Shown in pieces: positions 19,359 through 26,895 of a stretch of 64,000 bases of DNA (positions within the stretch are counted from its first letter, which is position 1; each line of letters begins with the position of its first letter). This stretch comes from Clostridia bacterium. Lineage in GTDB: Bacteria > Bacillota > Clostridia > RGIG6154. The stretch spans positions 1-64,000 of the forward strand of contig JAFQQW010000061.1 in assembly GCA_017410375.1 (NCBI GenBank), in the 5' to 3' direction. The notes beneath the pieces were generated by a model. The model did not search any database. It saw only the letters and a list, made by a program, of their open reading frames with translations, and had not been told where the DNA came from. The translations under genes were made by a program, and so were the position numbers.

Positions 19359-20771
19359 TTATTTCTGCAACTTATTGGACTTGGAGGTCTTCACAACAAT
19401 GCCCGCAAGTGCCACAAGGGCAATAACGTTAGGCAAAACCATCAACTGGTTAAACATATCCATCAAAGCCCAAACCAGATCATTTTTCATAACAGTACCT
19501 AAGAAGATACACAAAACGCTGATTACAGAGTACACAATAACTGCCTTTTTGCCGAACAGATACTGTGCATTCACTTTACCAAAGAGATTCCAGCTGAGGA
19601 TGGTAGAAAACGCAAAGAAGAACAGACAAACCGCTACAAAAATTGCACCGATTTTTGCACCAAGATTCCCTGCGAATACAACCTGGAATGCATTTTGTAC
19701 CATATTGGTATTTGCAAGACCGCCTTCTACGGCTACCTTTGCACCGTCAGCAGTAGACAGCACACCGTTGCCTGCATAAAGGGTGGTGATAACAATCAAC
19801 GCAGTCATGGTAAGTACCACAAAAGTATCAATAAACAAGCCTGTCATCGCTACAACACCCTGATCGTGGGGCTTTTCAACCTTTGCCAAAGCGTGCGCAT
19901 GCGGTGTAGAACCCATACCGGCTTCGTTGGAGAACAAGCCTCTCTTTGCACCCTGGCTGATTGCAGCTTTGAGTGCCGCACCAAACGCACCGCCAATGAT
20001 TGCCTGGGGCTGGAACGCATATTTGAAAATCATACCAACTGCTTCGGGCAGATACTGGATTCTTGCAATCACAATCGCCAGACCGCCAAGCAAGTAAATA
20101 ACCGCCATAATCGGTACCATTTTTTCGGTAACGGAAGCCAATCTGCTTACACCACCGATAAAAATAAATGCCGAGATACCTGCAACAACCAGACCCACTA
20201 CAAAGCTCGGAATTGCCGGTGCTGCGGTTGCCACAGAGCCTGCAATAGAATTAGACTGTACCATTACACCGATAAAGCCCAGTGCAATGATGGTTGCAAT
20301 CGCAAAGAAAACAGACAAAAACTTACCAAAGCCGTTCGGGAACGCCTTTTTCATGTAGTAAACAGGACCGCCCTGAATGTTGCCGTCTGCATCCACTTCA
20401 CGGGTTTCCTGTGCCAAAACAGCTTCGGCATAGATGGTTGCCATGCCCAAAAATGCAATAATCCACATCCAGAAAATCGCGCCGGGACCACCTGCTAAAA
20501 TTGCACCGCAGGCACCTACGATGTTACCGGTACCAACCTGTGCCGCAATTGCAGTAGCTAAAGCCTGGAACGAGCTTAAACCGCCCTCCTGCTTACCGCC
20601 TCTTAATGTAAATTTACCAAATACCTTCTTAAAGCCTTCACCAAAGCAACGCACCTGTACAAAGCGGGTTTTAATGGTAAAGAACAAGCCGACACCAACC
20701 AACAGCACAATCAGAATATAGTCTGAAAGATAGGTGTTGACGGTGTTTACAATTTCCAATAATTTGTCCAT
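19359..20771 (-). CDS. Alanine/glycine:cation symporter, AGCS family
   Basis: 470 aa, about 11 membrane segments, the usual length for the sodium:alanine/glycine symporter family (AgcS/AlsT/DagA-like). Family motifs are visible: GPGAIFWMW, QVGTGNIVGACGA in the first third and the conserved block around KRGLFSNEAGMGSTPHAHA. It probably imports alanine or glycine with Na+ or H+ across the cytoplasmic membrane. The start has AAGGAGG upstream. The leader carries a glycine riboswitch and a terminator hairpin, which makes glycine a likely substrate or signal. The plus-strand 267-aa frame inside it is an antisense shadow. Confidence 0.95.
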   Translation of the reverse strand: MDKLLEIVNTVNTYLSDYILIVLLVGVGLFFTIKTRFVQVRCFGEGFKKVFGKFTLRGGKQEGGLSSFQALATAIAAQVGTGNIVGACGAILAGGPGAIFWMWIIAFLGMATIYAEAVLAQETREVDADGNIQGGPVYYMKKAFPNGFGKFLSVFFAIATIIALGFIGVMVQSNSIAGSVATAAPAIPSFVVGLVVAGISAFIFIGGVSRLASVTEKMVPIMAVIYLLGGLAIVIARIQYLPEAVGMIFKYAFQPQAIIGGAFGAALKAAISQGAKRGLFSNEAGMGSTPHAHALAKVEKPHDQGVVAMTGLFIDTFVVLTMTALIVITTLYAGNGVLSTADGAKVAVEGGLANTNMVQNAFQVVFAGNLGAKIGAIFVAVCLFFFAFSTILSWNLFGKVNAQYLFGKKAVIVYSVISVLCIFLGTVMKNDLVWALMDMFNQLMVLPNVIALVALAGIVVKTSKSNKLQK

Positions 20772-20786
20772 TGTTTTTCCTCCTTA

Positions 20787-20821
20787 AAAAATAAAAAAGT
20801 TACTGAAACAGAATCAGCAAC
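20787..20821 (-). terminator. Intrinsic terminator in the glycine riboswitch expression platform
   Basis: In the transcript, GTTGCTGA pairs with TCAGTAAC (20799-20821), followed by a U-rich run (20787-20798) just before the RBS. It can stop transcription before the symporter gene when the aptamer favours it. Confidence 0.75.
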
Positions 20822-20849
20822 TCCGGAAAACACACAAAGACCGCCAAAA

Positions 20850-20992
20850 AAAGTCTTGTGCTACCTCTATCCTTTTGCCTGAGAGATTCGGATTTTAAAA
20901 ATCCTTGCACCTTCGGCACTCAAGTAAGCTTGAGATTCTCCAGAGTTCCCTCCGCAGACGGTCCTTATCGTTCCGAAAGCATCAACGGGGAT
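20850..20992 (-). ncRNA. Glycine riboswitch
   Basis: The minus-strand leader contains the hallmark glycine aptamer sequences GGAGAATCTC, GCCGAAGGTGCAA and AATCTCTCAGGCAAAAGGA in the right order. It appears to be a single aptamer rather than the classic tandem pair. Downstream is a terminator hairpin (20799-20821), then the AGCS symporter gene. Glycine riboswitches upstream of sodium:alanine/glycine symporters are well known; in such cases glycine may turn expression off or on. The direction is not decided here. Confidence 0.9.
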
Positions 20993-21009
20993 ATTCAATT
21001 TCGAATATT

Positions 21010-21038
21010 ACTATACCACACTTTTCTACAAAATGCAA
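21010..21038 (-). promoter_or_regulatory. Promoter of the riboswitch-symporter unit
   Basis: On the minus strand: TTGCAT (21033-21038), 17-bp spacer, TATAGT (21010-21015), ahead of the aptamer. Confidence 0.75.
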
Positions 21039-21049
21039 CCTTTTTTTAA

Positions 21050-21078
21050 AAAAAAGAAGCGTGTAGTTTCCTACACGC
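21050..21078 (-). terminator. Terminator of the 21085-21699 gene
   Basis: GCGTGTAG/CTACACGC stem (21059-21078) followed on the minus strand by a T-rich tract (21041-21055). Confidence 0.85.
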
Positions 21079-21084
21079 AAAAGT

Positions 21085-21699
21085 TTAATTAAAAATAACA
21101 CCAAGAGCACTGATATCCGACTCTGCACAAACCTTCCAGGCGGTTAACCCGTCCTGCTCCTTTTCTTCGGTTAAAAGAAGGGTCACATAAACAGTTTCTC
21201 TGGGTGCGGAAAGAATCACCTCTGTATTGATTTCCGCTTCCTCAGGTGTTTTCCAGCCATTTGACGCAATGATATCCATAAAAGTCTGCAATTTGGGTGC
21301 CGACACCTCACAGCGCACCACACATTGCCCGTCCGAAAACCGCACATTCTCCTTATCCGCCACTACGTTTTTACCGTTTTGCATACAAACCCTGAGAATT
21401 TCTTCGTATAAAGCTAAGCTTTCATCGGTTACACCCCAGTCCGGGCTATTGATACCGGGCATTCTGGTTTCCAACTCCGTTTCCGCCATGGCACATGCCT
21501 CGTCCCATCTTAACTCTGTCAGATTATTCAGAAATTCAATCGCAGCACCTGCCGCATCTTTTCCTTTTTGCTTCTGCTCTTCAAGCTTTGCCTTTTGCAG
21601 ATTGGCTTCTCTTTTTTCCTGTTCTCCGTTTCCCATATCACAGGCAGTAAACGATACCAACAACAACCCTGCAAGGAAAAGCAACCCTATTCTTTTCAT
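21085..21699 (-). CDS. Putative lipoprotein, first of three
   Basis: 204 aa. N-terminus MKRIGLLFLAGLLLVSFTAC fits a lipoprotein signal with the lipidated Cys at position 20, so the protein is probably anchored outside the membrane. Residues ~28-50 are charged and Gln-rich (a possible coiled coil). The remainder (WDEACAMAETELETRMP...; CVVRCEVSAPK) resembles NTF2-like DUF4878/DUF5105 lipoproteins, but this is tentative. The start has AAAAGGAGAAAAGG upstream. The 21719 gene ends 19 nt before it, so the two may be co-transcribed. Confidence 0.75.
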   Translation of the reverse strand: MKRIGLLFLAGLLLVSFTACDMGNGEQEKREANLQKAKLEEQKQKGKDAAGAAIEFLNNLTELRWDEACAMAETELETRMPGINSPDWGVTDESLALYEEILRVCMQNGKNVVADKENVRFSDGQCVVRCEVSAPKLQTFMDIIASNGWKTPEEAEINTEVILSAPRETVYVTLLLTEEKEQDGLTAWKVCAESDISALGVIFN

Positions 21700-21718
21700 T
21701 TTCCTTTTCTCCTTTTTA

Positions 21719-22312
21719 TCAGTATACCTCCAGAATCTTGTCTTCCATGTCGGAAATCAGCCACTTGCCGTCTATATTCTCCAGGCTGAATTTCACATTC
21801 ACGGAATTGGCTGACACCGTTTCCAGTTCCTTTTCCAGTAATTCATAGCTTTTCAAGACAACAGCCCCCTGACTTTCGCTGCCGTATGCCAGAAGAATTT
21901 CTTCACTGGTTAAGATTTTATCCCAGCAGTCTGTCGGGTCCTTTACCGAAAAGACAACGGTTACGGTCGCTTTCTTTCCGTCTGTCTCTGTGTCCATAAC
22001 CTTATAGCTTACAAGCTGTTTATTTACCTCAATGATTTTTTCCGTAATGGCTGTTGCTTCCTTTTGGTCAATGCCCACCTGCTCGTATTCTGCAATCATA
22101 TTCGCACGGTTAAAGTCAAGCTCCGGATTCAGTAACTCCGTCTGCCCGTCTTTTAAGCATTTTTTCGCCGCATCCGCATCTAAGCTTGCCAACGCATCCG
22201 AAAAAGCCACAACCGTATCCCTTGCACCGTCTGCATTCTTCGAACCGCCGCATGCCACAAACGAGAGCATTAAAACAAATGTAAGAAGCAGAAACAGTAT
22301 TTTCTTATGCAT
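21719..22312 (-). CDS. Putative lipoprotein, second of three
   Basis: 197 aa from the ATG at 22312 (MHKKILFLLLTFVLM). GAGAGG lies 8 nt upstream; a TTG at 22330 is a weaker alternative that would add six residues. The lipobox LSFVAC gives the lipidated Cys. The rest reads as an NTF2-like/DUF5105-type domain (AFSDALASLDADAAKKCLKDG; MDTETDGKKATVTVVFSVKDP). The function is unknown. It probably forms a small operon with the gene 19 nt downstream. Similarity in layout to the other two lipoproteins suggests old duplication. Confidence 0.75.
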   Translation of the reverse strand: MHKKILFLLLTFVLMLSFVACGGSKNADGARDTVVAFSDALASLDADAAKKCLKDGQTELLNPELDFNRANMIAEYEQVGIDQKEATAITEKIIEVNKQLVSYKVMDTETDGKKATVTVVFSVKDPTDCWDKILTSEEILLAYGSESQGAVVLKSYELLEKELETVSANSVNVKFSLENIDGKWLISDMEDKILEVY

Positions 22313-22378
22313 ACCAAAGACACCTCTCAATCTTTAAATAGTATACCGCATTTTCAGACAAATGTCAATTCGAAACAG

Positions 22379-22417
22379 AAAAAACGCTTTCCTTTTTTCA
22401 AAGGAAAGCGTTTTTGA
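22379..22417 (-). terminator. Terminator of the 22427-23155 gene
   Basis: AAAAACGCTTTCC/GGAAAGCGTTTTT stem with T-runs on both sides. It separates this gene from the lipoprotein pair downstream. Confidence 0.85.
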
Positions 22418-22426
22418 AAATACAAA

Positions 22427-23155
22427 TTAAAATGCAGACACACCGTTTAATGTATCGAGCACAGATCCGGAAAAACCGCCATCTTCGCTGATTTTCCATT
22501 CACCGTCTTTCAAAACAAGCGGCATTTCATATTCCTCGACAGAAACATCGGCATTTTCCAACGCATCCAGCATAGCCTCTTCCATAACAGGGAGAACCAA
22601 GTCAAAAATTGCGCTCATCAGTTCTTCTTCGGAAGACTCCTCTGTAATGGTTCCGTCTTCAAGTAACCCCATAAGTTTTTCTTCCATGGCAGGATCCGCC
22701 AGCATAGCATCAAAATCAATGTTCTCTAAAGCGGTCGTATCTTTAATGCTCAAAGCAATTTTTGCAACTGCAGTATCGCCATCTTCTTCAACACTCTTGA
22801 CTTCATAGGAAATAGCTGCCGCTACAATCTTTTTAATCAGAGCTTCAAACTCGCCTGTCGAAGCACCAAAATCCTCGCCCATGCCTTCCATAATAACCTT
22901 CAGGTCAGCCTGCTTCAGCTCTTCGGGCAGTTCACCATCCACATATTTGCTCATTTCAGCACTATCCAGGCTCACAACCGCCTGCATAAAGCCCTCTACG
23001 GCATCTGCCACAGGTGCCGCCGTTTCAGACTTTGCTTCATTTGGTGCTTCTGTAACACCGCCTGCCGGTGCTTCCTCTTCACCGCAAGCTGCAAAGGACA
23101 ACGCCATTGCCAGAGCCAGCATCATGCAAAGTAAGATTTTCATTGTGTTTTTCAT
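22427..23155 (-). CDS. Putative acidic lipoprotein, third of three
   Basis: 242 aa. Signal MKNTMKILLCMMLALAMALS followed by FAACGEEE, a good lipobox. The mature part is very acidic. The segment ALENIDFDAMLADPAMEEKL and the repeated VxGFMQAVVSLDSAEMSKYVDGE pattern resemble the two neighbouring lipoproteins and NTF2-like/DUF5105 proteins. The function is unknown. AGGTGA precedes the ATG; an internal ATG four codons later is possible. It has its own terminator. Confidence 0.75.
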   Translation of the reverse strand: MKNTMKILLCMMLALAMALSFAACGEEEAPAGGVTEAPNEAKSETAAPVADAVEGFMQAVVSLDSAEMSKYVDGELPEELKQADLKVIMEGMGEDFGASTGEFEALIKKIVAAAISYEVKSVEEDGDTAVAKIALSIKDTTALENIDFDAMLADPAMEEKLMGLLEDGTITEESSEEELMSAIFDLVLPVMEEAMLDALENADVSVEEYEMPLVLKDGEWKISEDGGFSGSVLDTLNGVSAF

Positions 23156-23226
23156 TTCTCTTCACCTTTTTTCTTAAATATTTGCGTTTATCCGCATCTC
23201 CATTATATGCCTCATTTTCCTTTTTG

Positions 23227-25065
23227 TCAAGCCGAAAGAATTCTCACATTGTACTTTTCAAGCCAGTAATTCACCTGAAGCAGGTACGCAATTCTTTGCG
23301 GTCCCGCCATCAGCTGACCGAACCAGGGCTTGCCGTAATCATAATTGTCCTCGGTCAGCTTGTTTGCATATTCCAAATCAATCAAATCGCGAATCGGTGC
23401 ATTTCTGTCCTGCAGAACCGCCTTTAATTCCTGCTTTACCAGTTTTTCAAAATCGGGGTTGTGGGTTTTAGGGTACGGACTTTTTTTACGGCACCGCACC
23501 GACTCGGGCAGAATGCCTTTTGCCGCTTCTCTTAAAATGTGCTTTCGTTCTCCATCCTTTGCCTTCATATCCCACGGAATATTCCACACATACTGAATCA
23601 GCCGATGGTCGCAAAACGGCACCCGGACCTCCAGACCGCTTGCCATGCTCATTCTGTCCTTCCGGTTCAGCAGGGTTGCCATAAACCAGTATAAATTTAA
23701 AAACCCCACCTCCCGACGACGCGTATCCAACGGATTCCGATAGGTAAATTCGGGCATTTCGGATAAAAAGCTTTCGTATTTTTCCTGCACATATTCCAAA
23801 AGTCCGATTTTTCCCCGAAGTGCAGGTGCCAAAACGGCTTCTCTGCCCGCTACATCGGGACACCAGGGAAAGGTTCCGCAATTTAACATTTCCTCCTTGA
23901 AAAACCACGGATACCCACCAAAAATTTCATCCGCACACTCGCCCGAAAGAGCAACGGTGTGTCTTTGCCGCACCTGCCTCAAAAAGCCCAAAAGCGAAGA
24001 ATCCACATCCGCCATGCCCGGCAAATCCTTGTACTCCACCGCTTTATACAGATTTTCCACCAGCTGTACAGAGTTCTGATACAACACCTTATGGTCGGTC
24101 TTAAAAGTTTCTGCCATAATATTGATATATGCCCCGTCTGCATCGGGCTGAAATTCGGAGGGCTTAAAATAGCGGTCATTTCCCTCGTAATCAAAAGAAT
24201 AGGTACAAAGAGGGGCTTGCTGATTTTTCGCCACAATGGCGGTAATCAGACTGGAATCCAAGCCTCCCGACAAAAAGGTGCAAAGGGGTACATCCGACAC
24301 CGTCTGCCGACGCACCGCATCACAAAGCAGATACCGCACCGTGTCCACCGTTTCCTCATAGCTGTCGGTGTGCAGAGCAGAATGCAGGCGGTAATACGGC
24401 GTTAAACAAAGCGCTTCCTCTGTCAGATATCCTGAATAGCCGGGCTTTACCTCGTGGATATTTTTAAACACACCGACCCCGGGTGATACCGCAGGACCGA
24501 TACCGAAAATTTCGCAAAGCCCCTCCCGGTCAAGCTCTGCCGGCACGCCAAAGGCAAAAAGGGCTTTTATTTCAGAGCCAAACACAAAAAAACCGTCCTT
24601 CATGGTATAGAAAAGAGGCTTTACTCCAAATCGATCCCTACACAAAAACAGCTTTCTTTCCGATTCATCCCAAATGGCAAACGCATAAATGCCATTTAAC
24701 AGATGCACAAAGCCCGGTCCGAAATACATGTATGCCAGAAGCAACACCTCGGTATCCGACTCGGTAGAAAGCGACGCCCCCTCCCGTATCAGCTCGCGAC
24801 GGATTTCCTTGGTGTTGTAAAGCTCACCGTTATAAACCACTGTATATGTCTTTCCGTTTCTGGTTCGGGTCATGGGCTGATTTCCGCCTTCTAAATCAAT
24901 CACCGCCAGCCGTGCATGGGCAAGCACCGCGTTATTGTACGCAACAACCCCTTCCGCATCGGGTCCCCGATGGGAAAGGGTGTGTGCCATTTTTTCGCCA
25001 AGTGCTTTGTATTCGGGCTGATTGAGTGGAATGCTTTGGTGTACAAAGCCTGCAATTCCGCACAT
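23227..25065 (-). CDS. asnB: Asparagine synthase, glutamine-hydrolysing
   Basis: 612 aa from the ATG at 25065. This start is chosen because class II amidotransferases need an N-terminal Cys after Met removal, giving MCGIAGF; the GTG two codons upstream would block that. Residues 1-200 form the glutaminase domain (SHRGPDAEG, YNGELYN). Residues ~230 onward form the synthetase domain with the PPi-loop TFLSGGLDSSLI. It converts aspartate, glutamine and ATP into asparagine in the cytosol. The length is normal for the longer AsnB type. It stands alone between the lipoproteins and a small membrane protein gene. Confidence 0.95.
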   Translation of the reverse strand: MCGIAGFVHQSIPLNQPEYKALGEKMAHTLSHRGPDAEGVVAYNNAVLAHARLAVIDLEGGNQPMTRTRNGKTYTVVYNGELYNTKEIRRELIREGASLSTESDTEVLLLAYMYFGPGFVHLLNGIYAFAIWDESERKLFLCRDRFGVKPLFYTMKDGFFVFGSEIKALFAFGVPAELDREGLCEIFGIGPAVSPGVGVFKNIHEVKPGYSGYLTEEALCLTPYYRLHSALHTDSYEETVDTVRYLLCDAVRRQTVSDVPLCTFLSGGLDSSLITAIVAKNQQAPLCTYSFDYEGNDRYFKPSEFQPDADGAYINIMAETFKTDHKVLYQNSVQLVENLYKAVEYKDLPGMADVDSSLLGFLRQVRQRHTVALSGECADEIFGGYPWFFKEEMLNCGTFPWCPDVAGREAVLAPALRGKIGLLEYVQEKYESFLSEMPEFTYRNPLDTRRREVGFLNLYWFMATLLNRKDRMSMASGLEVRVPFCDHRLIQYVWNIPWDMKAKDGERKHILREAAKGILPESVRCRKKSPYPKTHNPDFEKLVKQELKAVLQDRNAPIRDLIDLEYANKLTEDNYDYGKPWFGQLMAGPQRIAYLLQVNYWLEKYNVRILSA

Positions 25066-25118
25066 ATTCACATCATCCTTTCTCCTATTATTTTATGGAG
25101 AAAAACGGATTTTGTGAC

Positions 25119-25346
25119 TCAGCCGGCTTGTTTTAGCTGGTCTGTCGGAACAAGGTGAAGTCTGCGCTGTCTTCCGCGCTTGGGTGCGGTACACTTTGCA
25201 AAGAATGTACCCAAAACCGCAACACCTGCGCCCAGCAGAATCTGCCGTACCATTTCCCAGTAGGTAATACTTTCTGCATCCGCGGCATCCACCGCCCCTA
25301 AAATCAGAACAATCCCTAAAAAAGCAATGCATTTAAATAATTTCAT
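25119..25346 (-). CDS. Small single-pass membrane protein
   Basis: 75 aa from the ATG at 25346 (MKLFKCIAFLGIVLILG), which has AAGGAAG about 8 nt upstream. The longer frame to 25406 lacks an RBS and would run into the terminator at 25380-25412. There is an N-terminal hydrophobic segment, a second one at ~34-50 (QILLGAGVAVLGTFFA) and a basic tail (APKRGRQRR). I do not recognise a family. It ends 53 nt before asnB, on the same strand. Confidence 0.6.
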   Translation of the reverse strand: MKLFKCIAFLGIVLILGAVDAADAESITYWEMVRQILLGAGVAVLGTFFAKCTAPKRGRQRRLHLVPTDQLKQAG

Positions 25347-25379
25347 ATACAACACTTCCTTTCTTGTTTTCAGTATAAC

Positions 25380-25412
25380 AAAAAGGTTGTCCCATAAAAC
25401 GGACAACCTTTC
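25380..25412 (-). terminator. Terminator of the SGNH hydrolase gene
   Basis: AAAGGTTGTCC/GGACAACCTTT stem with a T-run on the minus strand, between 25430 and the small membrane protein gene. Confidence 0.85.
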
Positions 25413-25429
25413 CAGGAAAGTGTATTTTT

Positions 25430-26071
25430 TTATAAAGCCAGCAGGAAATTATAAATTCTTTCTGCCAAAATTGCATGACCCTTAGAAGAGGGATGCAAGC
25501 CGTCAGGCATTAAGGTTTCCTTAATTTCGGGGATTGCAGGCTGCATACCGCTTACTGCAAACAAATCCAAAACCGGGAACGAATAGTAGGTAGCCACTTC
25601 CTTAATGGCATTTACATATTCCTTTAAAACATGACCGTTCTGGTCAATATTGTCTTCGCCTGTACGGTGAAGCGGTGTTAAAAATACAATGGACTTACCC
25701 ACATATTTTTTGGCAAGACCTTCGCACAAAACGTGCAGCGCACCGTAAAAGGTATAGGGGTCACGGCTTTTAAAGGTGCCCATTTTAGCATCCCCGTGAC
25801 CGTAGTCATTGGTACCGCCAAATACCAAAATTACGTCTGCATTGTCATCCATTTCCGCAAAACGGGAAACATAATCCTGATCGTGTACCGCATTTTCGCT
25901 GGGCACGGTTTTTTTGGCAATACGCGTACCGCCAATACCGTAATTGTTCACTTTTTTTGCCTTGGAAATTTTCTTTAAAACTTCCACATATTTTTCTTTC
26001 GGGTCGGATGCCCCTGCCCCTTGGGTAATACTGTCGCCAAGACAGTTAATGATTTTTCCTTTTAATTCCAT
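25430..26071 (-). CDS. SGNH/GDSL-family hydrolase
   Basis: 213 aa from the ATG at 26071 (MELKGKIINCLGDSITQG), which has AAGGAG 9 nt upstream; the longer frame to 26107 lacks an RBS. Block I GDSIT carries the catalytic Ser, block III GGTNDYG the Asn, and the C-terminal DGLHPSSKGH gives the Asp/His pair. There is no signal peptide, so it is probably cytosolic. Relatives act as esterases, often acetyl esterases on carbohydrates, but the substrate is not known. The family call is firm. Confidence 0.9.
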   Translation of the reverse strand: MELKGKIINCLGDSITQGAGASDPKEKYVEVLKKISKAKKVNNYGIGGTRIAKKTVPSENAVHDQDYVSRFAEMDDNADVILVFGGTNDYGHGDAKMGTFKSRDPYTFYGALHVLCEGLAKKYVGKSIVFLTPLHRTGEDNIDQNGHVLKEYVNAIKEVATYYSFPVLDLFAVSGMQPAIPEIKETLMPDGLHPSSKGHAILAERIYNFLLAL

Positions 26072-26171
26072 TTCAAACCACTCCTTTACCTCAAAATTGT
26101 AACACACTTTTTCACAAAAGTAAAGTCAAAAAACAGAAAGTTTTTATTTTAACTCTGTGGTAAGGTGTATA

Positions 26172-26210
26172 TGTCCTTCTGAGCGAAGCGAAGAATCCCT
26201 TATGCAGACG
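26172..26210. repeat. Dispersed repeat (CTTCTGAGCGAAGCGAAGAATC type)
   Basis: CTGAGCGAAGCGAAGAATCC matches the core of repeats at 35619-35657 and, inverted, at 51676-51705 and 51834-51863. It forms the odd C-terminal tail of the pyrophosphatase-fragment frame. It is a short dispersed repeat common in Firmicutes. Confidence 0.7.
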
Positions 26211-26264
26211 CCTACCTGACGCAGAGCCACGCACCAAAAAACGCAGGGACTCTGTTTCAAATGT

Positions 26265-26339
26265 TGCTACAACCCATTTGTCCTCTATATCGTTTATGCG
26301 ATGTATAATTGCAATAATCTCGCCTTCAAATTTTTCCAA
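26265..26339 (-). pseudogene. Fragment of an inorganic pyrophosphatase-like gene
   Basis: A 25-codon frame reading EKFEGEIIAIIHR...DKWVVA matches, from memory, the C-terminal half of the short Firmicute inorganic pyrophosphatase family (pattern FTGxVIAVIHRxDDVEDKWVVxP). The N-terminal half is missing: the hairpin-ladder array starts immediately upstream, at 26341. After KWVVA the frame runs into repeat DNA and loses similarity. The fragment is therefore truncated on both sides and not functional. The only start is a TTG without an RBS. Confidence 0.55.
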
Positions 26340-26340
26340 T

Positions 26341-26564
26341 AGCTAAATTTTGCAACAAGTTGCAAAGCTAAATTATCTCACTCCGTTCGATAGCTAAATT
26401 GTTTTTTCAAAACAGCTAAATTAAATTCTCTTTTAGCGTGCGAAGCACATTTAGCTGCCGCAGGCAATTTAGCTGAACTTGTTCAATTTAGCTCGCGTTA
26501 GCGAATTTAGCTGAATTCAACTTTGTTGAATTCATTATAAAATCAGTGAACGATTTAGATGCCA
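26341..26564. repeat. Hairpin-ladder array 1 (AGCTAAATT units)
   Basis: Four direct AGCTAAATT units (26341, 26366, 26392, 26414) are followed by four inverted copies (26448 with one change, 26466, 26485, 26504). Between them are short, mostly perfect hairpins with different sequences: TTGCAA-CAAG-TTGCAA, GTTTT-TTC-AAAAC, GCC-GCA-GGC, GAAC-TT-GTTC, CGC-GTTA-GCG. The second spacer (26375-26391) is degenerate. The centre has GTGC-GAA-GCAC (26438-26448). A longer last hairpin, GAATTCAAC-TTT-GTTGAATTC (26513-26533), precedes a ~31-bp tail (26534-26564) shared with array 2. Folded as a strand, the repeats pair into a stem with side hairpins. It is not coding and not a CRISPR. Confidence 0.9.
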
Positions 26565-26565
26565 C

Positions 26566-26789
26566 CAAATTTTAATGAATTGACAACATCCGTTGTCATG
26601 AATTGGCTAAAGCCATGAATTGTTGCTGTCGCAACATGAATTGAATTACCTTTAAATGCACGAAGTGCAATTCATGAGACGTTAGGCTCAATTCATGAAA
26701 TCTTTAGATTTCAATTCACGCCGTAAGGCAATTCATTGATTTCATCTTTGATGAAATCATTATAGAATCAGTGAACAATTTAGATGCCA
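26566..26789. repeat. Hairpin-ladder array 2 (ATGAATTG units)
   Basis: Same architecture and ~224-bp length as array 1 but with a different repeat. ATGAATTG occurs at 26575, 26598, 26615 and 26636, then CAATTCAT at 26668, 26689, 26712 (last base C) and 26729. Spacers are distinct hairpins such as GACAAC-ATCC-GTTGTC, GGCT-AA-AGCC, GTTGC-TGTC-GCAAC, GAAATC-TTTA-GATTTC and GCC-GTAA-GGC. The apex is TGCAC-GAA-GTGCA (26657-26669). The last hairpin is TGATTTCATC-TTT-GATGAAATCA (26737-26759). The tail at 26759-26789 matches array 1 at 29 of 31 positions. After it, 26790-26895 holds no gene. Confidence 0.9.
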
Positions 26790-26895
26790 TATCTTGACTT
26801 AGCAAACATGTATTATAAAAACATCTACTCTAATCGTCATACATCTACTTCATTTCTTTTATTTATTAATTGTTAAATAAATATTAGTGCAATTA

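Noticed and set aside
19695-20498. 267-aa plus-strand frame
   Set aside because: Antisense of the AGCS symporter; Cys/Asn/His-rich, no RBS or domain.
25346-25406. N-terminal extension of the small membrane protein
   Set aside because: Runs through the terminator hairpin of the upstream gene and lacks an RBS.
26341-26789. CRISPR array
   Set aside because: Repeats are only 8-9 bp, half are inverted, spacers are palindromic and no cas gene is present.
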